Origin: Nannocystis pusilla | GTDB lineage: Bacteria; Myxococcota_A; Polyangia; Nannocystales; Nannocystaceae | NCBI RefSeq assembly: GCF_020073745.1 | Contig: NZ_JAIRAU010000001.1 | Coordinates: 1,054,001-1,118,000 of the forward strand | Direction of reading: 5' to 3' | DNA length: 64,000 nucleotides | Shown: positions 59,334 through 64,000 of the stretch, one piece after another | Layout of the letters: each line of letters opens with the position of its first letter | Position numbering within the stretch: the stretch's first letter is position 1 | Notes under the pieces: model-generated | Seen by the model: only the letters and a program-made list of their open reading frames with translations | Database searches by the model: none | What the model was told of the DNA's origin: nothing | Position numbers and translations under genes: made by a program

Positions 59334-60401
59334 CTAACCGCCGAAGATCCGGAGCAGCCACTCGGCGCCGTAGCGGTAGCCCACCCGCTGCCACAGACGC
59401 GCAGCGAGCGCGCACACGATCACCCAGGCACCCACGATGGCGAGCGCGATCTCGGCGCTGAACGCCTGCCACGCGCCGAGGGGGCGCGTCAGCTCGCGGA
59501 AGACGACGACGTGCACCAGCAACAAGGTGAGCGAGGCGCGGCCGAGCGCGACGAGCCAGCCGCGCTCGCCGATCCGCCCGCGCCTCTCGAGGGCGAGCGC
59601 GCCGAGCAGCAGGAGGAGCGTGCCCGACTGGAGCAACAGGACGATCGCCGGGGTGGCCGGATAGAAGCTGAGGCGGATCTGGAACAGCCGGTCCCACACG
59701 CCCACGTGCGGGCCGGTGCGCAGGGCGACGGCCGCGAGCGCGACGCCGGTGACGAGCAGCACGGAGGCCATGCGCAGGATCGGGGCGGTGCGGCCCTGCT
59801 GCAGCCAGCGCCCGACGACGATGCCGCCGAGGAACAGGCCGAGCCAGGGGACGATCGGGAACTGGCCCTCGGCGAAGGCGAGGCGCAACGGACCGCCGGG
59901 GAGGTCGAGGCGGCGCATGCGGTCGTTGACCAGCAGCTCGGGGGTCCGCAGCCAGTGCTGCACGAGCGGGGCGGCGAGCAGCAGGAGCGCCTGTCCGATG
60001 AGCAATGCCCGATCGGACAGGCGCCGCCACAGCGGGGCGGTGGCCATGCCGAGGCCCATCAGGTGGAGGACGAACCACGAGCCGGCGGAGAACCAGCTCG
60101 GGGTGAGCAGGTTGAGCAGCCAGCCGAAGCCCATGACGATGAGGCCGCGACGGACGAGGATCGCGTCGACGCCGGTGGGGCGGGCGCGCGCGAGGAGGGT
60201 GGTGCCGGCGCCGGCGAGGGTGATGAAGGTCGGCGCGGCGAGGCCCCCGAGGCCGTTGAGGGCCATGAGCACCGGCGCCTGCGCGATCGGCGAGACGCCG
60301 GGTTCGGAGCGCCACAGCCACACGGCCATGTGCTGCTCCATCATCAGGACGACGGCGAGGCCGCGCAGGGCGTCGAGGCTGAGCAGACGGGCGGGCGTCA
60401 C
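59334..60401 (-). CDS. membrane acyltransferase (heparan-alpha-glucosaminide N-acetyltransferase-like, DUF1624/DUF418 type)
   Basis: The 355-residue product from a GTG begins with the family signature [20 protein letters not shown] and has about ten hydrophobic helices. [17 protein letters not shown] and [20 protein letters not shown] follow as in this group. These enzymes acetylate sugars across a membrane, or their relatives modify surface polymers. The start fits the conserved first helix; the longer frame upstream encodes no signal. A three-unit lattice repeat (59987-60028) encodes a polar loop with [12 protein letters not shown]. It may be co-transcribed with the downstream histidine kinase gene. 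Confidence 0.82.
   Translation of the reverse strand: MTPARLLSLDALRGLAVVLMMEQHMAVWLWRSEPGVSPIAQAPVLMALNGLGGLAAPTFITLAGAGTTLLARARPTGVDAILVRRGLIVMGFGWLLNLLTPSWFSAGSWFVLHLMGLGMATAPLWRRLSDRALLIGQALLLLAAPLVQHWLRTPELLVNDRMRRLDLPGGPLRLAFAEGQFPIVPWLGLFLGGIVVGRWLQQGRTAPILRMASVLLVTGVALAAVALRTGPHVGVWDRLFQIRLSFYPATPAIVLLLQSGTLLLLLGALALERRGRIGERGWLVALGRASLTLLLVHVVVFRELTRPLGAWQAFSAEIALAIVGAWVIVCALAARLWQRVGYRYGAEWLLRIFGG
59987..60028. repeat. 14-bp lattice repeat, three units, in coding sequence
   Basis: Cores gcgcctgtcc (59987), agcaatgccc (60001) and ggacaggcgc (60015) are 14 bp apart, with spacers gatg and gatc. The outer cores are reverse complements over 10 bp. They lie inside the acyltransferase gene. 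Confidence 0.7.
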
Positions 60402-60507
60402 GGGGGAGCCCCAGGCTACCCGGACGGCCGCGCGGGGTGAAGGTCGGGGGCGGCGCGTGACCGGCAGCCCTGGCCAAAGCGCCCGGCGGCTGCGATAGTC
60501 GGGGGGC

Positions 60508-61059
60508 ATGTCGAGCCTGTCCGATGCGATCAATCCGGCGACCGAGACGATCGGCGGCGGGCGCTTCCTGCGCCTCGTGCGCCGCGGCAAGTGGGAGTAC
60601 GTGGAGCGCACCGGGGCGAGCGGGGCGGCGGCCATCGTCGCGGTCACCCAGGACGGGCGGCTGGTGCTGATCGAGCAGCCGCGGCCGGCGCTCGGCGGGG
60701 TGGCGATCGAGCTGCCGGCCGGTCTGGTCGGCGACACGCCCGGCGACGAGTCGGAGGAGGCGGCGACCGCGGCGAATCGTGAGCTGACCGAAGAGACAGG
60801 TTACGAGGCCGACAAGATCGAGCAGGTGGCCCACGGGCCGAGCTCGCCGGGGCTGACGAGCGAGTGCATCAGCATCTTCGTGGCGACCGGGCTGCGCAAG
60901 GTCGGGCCCGGGGGCGGCGACGGCAACGAGCAGATCACGGTGTTCGAGGTGCCGCTCGCCGAGGTCGAGGACTGGCTGGCCGAGCGGGTCGCCCGCGGGG
61001 CGCACGTCGACCTCAAGGTCTACGCGGGGCTCTACTTCGCGCGGCGGCTCGCCAAGTAG
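60508..61059 (+). CDS. Nudix hydrolase, ADP-ribose pyrophosphatase-like
   Basis: The 183-residue product follows the ADP-ribose pyrophosphatase branch: RFLRLVRRGKWEYVERTGAS, AIVAVTQDGRLVLIEQPRPA, ELPAGLVGDTPGDESEEAAT and the Nudix box core RELTEETGYEA. The Glu residues that bind magnesium (REL-EE) are intact, but the box has about two extra residues before it. It would hydrolyse ADP-ribose or another nucleoside diphosphate derivative. It is divergent from the acyltransferase gene and 70 bp before the antiporter. Confidence 0.9.
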   Translation: MSSLSDAINPATETIGGGRFLRLVRRGKWEYVERTGASGAAAIVAVTQDGRLVLIEQPRPALGGVAIELPAGLVGDTPGDESEEAATAANRELTEETGYEADKIEQVAHGPSSPGLTSECISIFVATGLRKVGPGGGDGNEQITVFEVPLAEVEDWLAERVARGAHVDLKVYAGLYFARRLAK

Positions 61060-61129
61060 ACCCGGGCCGCTCGCAGGCCGTGGCGGCGGGGCGCAGGTCG
61101 CGGCCCTTGTGGCACACTGACGGTCCCCC

Positions 61130-63475
61130 ATGGCGCCCGTCACCGTCTTCCTCGTCGCCATCGCCTGCCTGTTGACCGCGGCCGCGGCGGTGCGACCGCT
61201 GGCGCTGCGCTCGGGCGTGCCCGAGGCGGTGTGGCTGATCTTGCTCGGGGTCGGGCTGCGGGCCACGGGGCTGGTGCCTCAGGCGACGATCGCCGCGCTG
61301 GCGCCGTTCTTCGCCGCGGTCGCGCTGATCATCGTGCTGTTCGAGGCCGGGCGCGACATGGTCTTCGGGGCAGGTGGCGAGCAGGTCGGGCGCGCGCGCA
61401 AGCTGGCGCTGGTCGGCGCCGCCCTGGTGGTGCCGCTGGTGGCGCTGTTCAGCCTGGCGCTGGCGGGGCTGCAGCTGCTGCCGCCGTCGTGGGGCTGGAC
61501 GCACGCGTTCATGCTCGGGGCGCTGATGCTGTGCACCGCGCCGGAGGTGTACGCGCCGACGCTGTCCCGGCGGGCCCACCCCGGCCTGGTGGCGACGCTC
61601 GAGCGCGAGGCCGCGGTCACCGGGGCGCTGGCGATCGCGGCGACGGCGGTGTGCATCGACCTGCTGAGCCTGCGCGTGCCGGCGGGCAAGGCCTACGCGG
61701 CGATCGCCGCCGGCTTCGGCCTCGGGCTGGCGTTCGGGGCGTTCGCCGGGCTGCTGTGGATCGCCGCGATCCGCCGCGTCGGCCCCGGCCGGGGGGTCTA
61801 CCCGTACACGCTGGCGGCGATCCTGGCGCTGTACGTGGTGACCGACACGCTCGGGGGGATCGGGGCGCTGGCGGTGCTGGTGTTCGGGGCGGTCGTCAGC
61901 AACGCGGGGCCGCTGGTGGCGGCGCTGTTCCGCCCGCGCGGGACGGTGGTCGAGGCGGCCGACGAGGACTTCCGGGCGGCGCTCGACGACCACGGGCGCA
62001 CGGTCGAGATCACCCGGGTGCTGCTGTTCACGTTCATCGGCCTGGGCCTCGGGCCGCCGTGGGGCCTGGTGGCGATGGGCATCGTGCTCGGCCTCATGCT
62101 GGTGGTGCTGCGCCTGTTGGCGGCCCGCCTCGTGCTGCGCGGGGTCGACGAGCGCACGTTCTCGGCCCTGGCGCTCGGCTGGCCGCGCGGGATGCTGGTC
62201 GCGGGCCTGGCCGCGCTGCCCTGGGCGGCCGCGGTGCCGGGGACCGAGTCGCTGACGACGCTGGTGTTCGCGGCGGTGGCGACCACCTGCGTCGCCTTCT
62301 CGGTGGCGGTCTCGCCGCTGGGGCACGCGCACCTCGCTCAGGACATGTCAGGAGGGCAAGGTCCTGGAGGACAGGAGCCGAAGGACATGCCCCAAGGGGC
62401 AGTCGTGTCGGCGCGCGCGCCGGCACCGGCATCGACGGTCGACGAGGTGCTCGGCGAGGCCGGGCGCGCGGGCGTGGTGGCGGGGGTCGCAGGGGCGAGG
62501 CCTGCGGGCGGGGCGGCGGTAACCACCGCGACGAATGGCGGCTCGTCCGGGAATGCGGGCACGCCGGCGGCGAGTGATTCGGCCGCGGTCACGGCGAATG
62601 CGATGAGCCGAGAATCGCTCGAGAACGGGCTGCCCGGTGTGGTGAGGGGGGCGTTCGCGGCGGAATTGCTGCCGAGCGGGACGGTGCCGGAGATGCCCGT
62701 GGTGAGCGGGCGGACGGCGGGGCCGGAAGGGCCGGTGGTGCCGGAAGGGCCGGTGGTGAGCGGGCGGGCCTTGGTGCCGGAGGAGCCCGTGGTGACGGGG
62801 CGGACGGTGGTGCCGGAAGGGCCGGTGGTGACGGGGCGGACGGTGGTGCCGGAGGGGCCGGTGGTGACGGGGCGGACTTTGGTGCCGGAAGAGCCGGTGG
62901 TGAGCGGGCGGACGCTGGTGCCGGGGGAGCCGGCGCCGTTGCCGAGGTTCGCCCCGCCGGGGGCGCCGCGGAGCGCGGAGCGGACGGTCTTCCGCGGGTC
63001 GGGGTCGGGAGCGCCGGAGCTCGTCCGCCACGTCTTCATCAGCGCGCCGGCTGCCACGCCGGGAACCTCGCCGACGACGAACGCGGTGCTGCCGGTGACG
63101 CGCGCGCCGGTGGCCGAGGCGGACGGCGAGCGTGGGTTGCGTGTGGAGCTGTTGCCCGGCACGCCGTTCGCGAAGCCGCCGGCGAGCGAGCCCGAAGACG
63201 CGACGGGTGCGGCGAGCGAGCCCGTGAGGCCGGCGGAGCCGAGCGAGCCGATCGCGACGAGCGCGCCCGCGGTGAGCGAGGCTGCGCTCGGCGTGGCGGC
63301 GGCGTTCGTCGCAGGTTCGGGGGAGTCGGCGGGCGCGCATGTGGTCGCGGCGGCGATCCGCGCGGAGCAGGACGTCGCGGCGGCGGGTCCGGGTGCTGCG
63401 GGGACGAAGGAGACGCCGCTGCTCGAGCTGCTGAACGAGGCGCTGCGACCCGCCGGCGAGACGAAGGAGGGCTGA
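61130..63475 (+). CDS. CPA-type cation:proton antiporter with long disordered C-terminal tail
   Basis: The 781-residue product has about twelve helices in residues 1-405, with LILLGVGLRATGLVP, FFAAVALIIVLFEAGRDMVF and DTLGGIGALAVLVFGAVVSN, as in Na+/H+ exchangers of the CPA1 type. Acidic residues that may carry ions are present (Glu76 region; TAPEVYAP in helix 5), but the usual ND/DD pair is not clear. Residues 405-781 are unlike any transporter domain: low-complexity Ala/Gly/Glu/Pro/Val sequence, with a 12-residue repeat (PVVTGRTVVPEG type) about five times. The first tail codons hold a five-unit lattice array. The tail probably faces the cytoplasm. Confidence 0.82.
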   Translation: MAPVTVFLVAIACLLTAAAAVRPLALRSGVPEAVWLILLGVGLRATGLVPQATIAALAPFFAAVALIIVLFEAGRDMVFGAGGEQVGRARKLALVGAALVVPLVALFSLALAGLQLLPPSWGWTHAFMLGALMLCTAPEVYAPTLSRRAHPGLVATLEREAAVTGALAIAATAVCIDLLSLRVPAGKAYAAIAAGFGLGLAFGAFAGLLWIAAIRRVGPGRGVYPYTLAAILALYVVTDTLGGIGALAVLVFGAVVSNAGPLVAALFRPRGTVVEAADEDFRAALDDHGRTVEITRVLLFTFIGLGLGPPWGLVAMGIVLGLMLVVLRLLAARLVLRGVDERTFSALALGWPRGMLVAGLAALPWAAAVPGTESLTTLVFAAVATTCVAFSVAVSPLGHAHLAQDMSGGQGPGGQEPKDMPQGAVVSARAPAPASTVDEVLGEAGRAGVVAGVAGARPAGGAAVTTATNGGSSGNAGTPAASDSAAVTANAMSRESLENGLPGVVRGAFAAELLPSGTVPEMPVVSGRTAGPEGPVVPEGPVVSGRALVPEEPVVTGRTVVPEGPVVTGRTVVPEGPVVTGRTLVPEEPVVSGRTLVPGEPAPLPRFAPPGAPRSAERTVFRGSGSGAPELVRHVFISAPAATPGTSPTTNAVLPVTRAPVAEADGERGLRVELLPGTPFAKPPASEPEDATGAASEPVRPAEPSEPIATSAPAVSEAALGVAAAFVAGSGESAGAHVVAAAIRAEQDVAAAGPGAAGTKETPLLELLNEALRPAGETKEG
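62341..62406. repeat. 14-bp lattice repeat, five units, in coding sequence
   Basis: Cores at 62341 (ggacatgtca), 62355 (ggcaaggtcc), 62369 (ggacaggagc), 62383 (ggacatgccc) and 62397 (gggcagtcgt) are 14 bp apart, with spacers ggag, tgga, cgaa and caag. They encode the start of the antiporter tail (QDMSGGQGPGGQEPKDMPQG). Confidence 0.85.
62693..62940 (+). repeat. 36-bp / 12-residue tandem repeat in the antiporter tail
   Basis: Imperfect 36-bp units encode PVVSGR or PVVTGR followed by T/A-LVPE or TVVPE. Two central copies are nearly identical. A shorter PVVPEG unit precedes them. Confidence 0.75.
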
Positions 63476-63478
63476 GGC

Positions 63479-63970
63479 ATGGGTTGGCGGGTGGTGGAGC
63501 GCCGGCTGGGCAAGGCCGGCGGGGTCAAGCAGCGCGCGGGGCGTCAGCGCGAGTGGGATCGCAAGTACGGCGAGGACCGGTGGGCGATCGGCTACGAGAT
63601 CGACGGCGAATTCGTGCGCCAGGAGGAGGCGCTCGATTCGGTTTATTTAAAGAGTTACGAGGCACATTTTGCGGCCCACCCGGAGGATCTGCGCGAGCTG
63701 ATCGGCCTGGCGAAGACGCTGCGGAACCCGCACGCCGAGGCGACGACCGGGGTCGACCTGCAGGTGCCGGCGATCCTCGACTACCTGCGACGCCACGGCC
63801 TGCAGCTGGCCGGGACCGAGGTGGTCGACATCGGCACGTGGGACGGCAAGGCGTCGCACCCGATCAGCGTGCGCCTCAGCCCCTTGACGATCGCCTGCGT
63901 GATCGACCCGGGGCGCACGCTCGAGCAATGGTGGCAGCAGCGCAAGGTGCTGGTCGTGTGGGAGGACTGA
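63479..63970 (+). CDS. conserved-looking soluble protein of unknown function
   Basis: The 163-residue product starts 3 bp after the antiporter stop and is probably co-transcribed with it. It has no signal or membrane helix. It begins MGWRVVERRLGKAGGVKQRA and contains EWDRKYGEDRWAIGYEIDGE, SYEAHFAAHPEDLRELIGLA, VDLQVPAILDYLRRHGLQL and IGTWDGKASHPISVRLSPLT. The alternating helix and strand pattern suggests a compact domain. No family recognised. Codons near 63640-63670 are less GC-rich than usual. Confidence 0.7.
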   Translation: MGWRVVERRLGKAGGVKQRAGRQREWDRKYGEDRWAIGYEIDGEFVRQEEALDSVYLKSYEAHFAAHPEDLRELIGLAKTLRNPHAEATTGVDLQVPAILDYLRRHGLQLAGTEVVDIGTWDGKASHPISVRLSPLTIACVIDPGRTLEQWWQQRKVLVVWED

Positions 63971-63988
63971 GGCGCCGCTGGCGCGAGA

Positions 63989-64000
63989 GGACATGTTCGT
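63989..64000. repeat. 14-bp lattice core at window edge
   Basis: A single core ggacatgttc at 63989-63998, 18 bp past the last stop codon. The array probably continues beyond the window. Confidence 0.55.

Overview
The window is very GC-rich chromosomal DNA, densely packed with protein-coding genes and with no rRNA, tRNA, phage or insertion-sequence genes that I can see. The gene content suggests a myxobacterium, most likely from the Nannocystis/Plesiocystis side of the order. The signs are many lipoproteins with Thr/Ser/Glu-rich linkers behind the lipobox, a MYXO-CTERM-like sorting tail, a 20-copy cysteine-rich repeat lipoprotein, a DUF1592/DUF1588-type plus DUF1552 gene pair, a VIT/VWA/DUF2135 protein, and a TPR protein that looks like the receptor half of a myxobacterial Ser/Thr kinase. 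This placement is inference from families, not a database match.

Layout. 0-5 kb: a secreted barrel-like protein, an ECF sigma factor coupled to a membrane partner, and two lipoproteins. 5-8.3 kb: an effector-associated-domain (EAD1) membrane protein and a seven-repeat FG-GAP lipoprotein. 8.7-12.7 kb: a tandem universal stress protein, a double FKBP lipoprotein coupled to an FGE-like lipoprotein, and a DUF2505-like protein. 12.8-16.5 kb: three exported proteins on the minus strand. 17-19 kb: a ZIP-like/ArsP-like permease fusion with a His-rich tail, preceded by a 54-56 bp tandem repeat. 20-28 kb: a zinc-ribbon protein, a coupled pair of degenerate M16 peptidase-like proteins, an orphan tungstate-binding protein, a MYXO-CTERM protein and enolase. 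28-32.6 kb: a GH5 lipoprotein and two overlapping adenylate cyclase genes. 32.8-43.7 kb: cysteine-rich lipoprotein, VIT/VWA lipoprotein, cysteine-less glutaredoxin, DUF1592/DUF1552 pair, a small beta-sandwich protein and a CoA-binding protein. 43.8-49 kb: a 1538-residue membrane protein. 49-53 kb: a metallo-beta-lactamase-fold protein convergent with an FkbH-like HAD protein. 53-64 kb: TPR lipoprotein, CPCC protein, flavin monooxygenase with an AraC regulator, histidine kinase with an acyltransferase, Nudix hydrolase, and a CPA-type antiporter with a long disordered tail.

Two things stand out. First, about 30 loci carry a short repeat that I do not recognise: a 10-bp palindrome-like core (RRR-CATG-YYY, or with CAGG/CCTG at the centre) set on a strict 14-bp lattice with variable 4-bp spacers. 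It occurs as 2 to 7 tandem units, both between genes and, without breaking the frame, inside genes. Second, the two overlapping cyclase genes at 30.2-32.6 kb have complementary losses of catalytic residues. The first keeps the purine-binding and transition-state residues and lacks both metal aspartates, and the second is the reverse. Each has six predicted membrane segments. Together they reproduce the C1/C2 division of mammalian membrane adenylyl cyclases in two separate bacterial genes.
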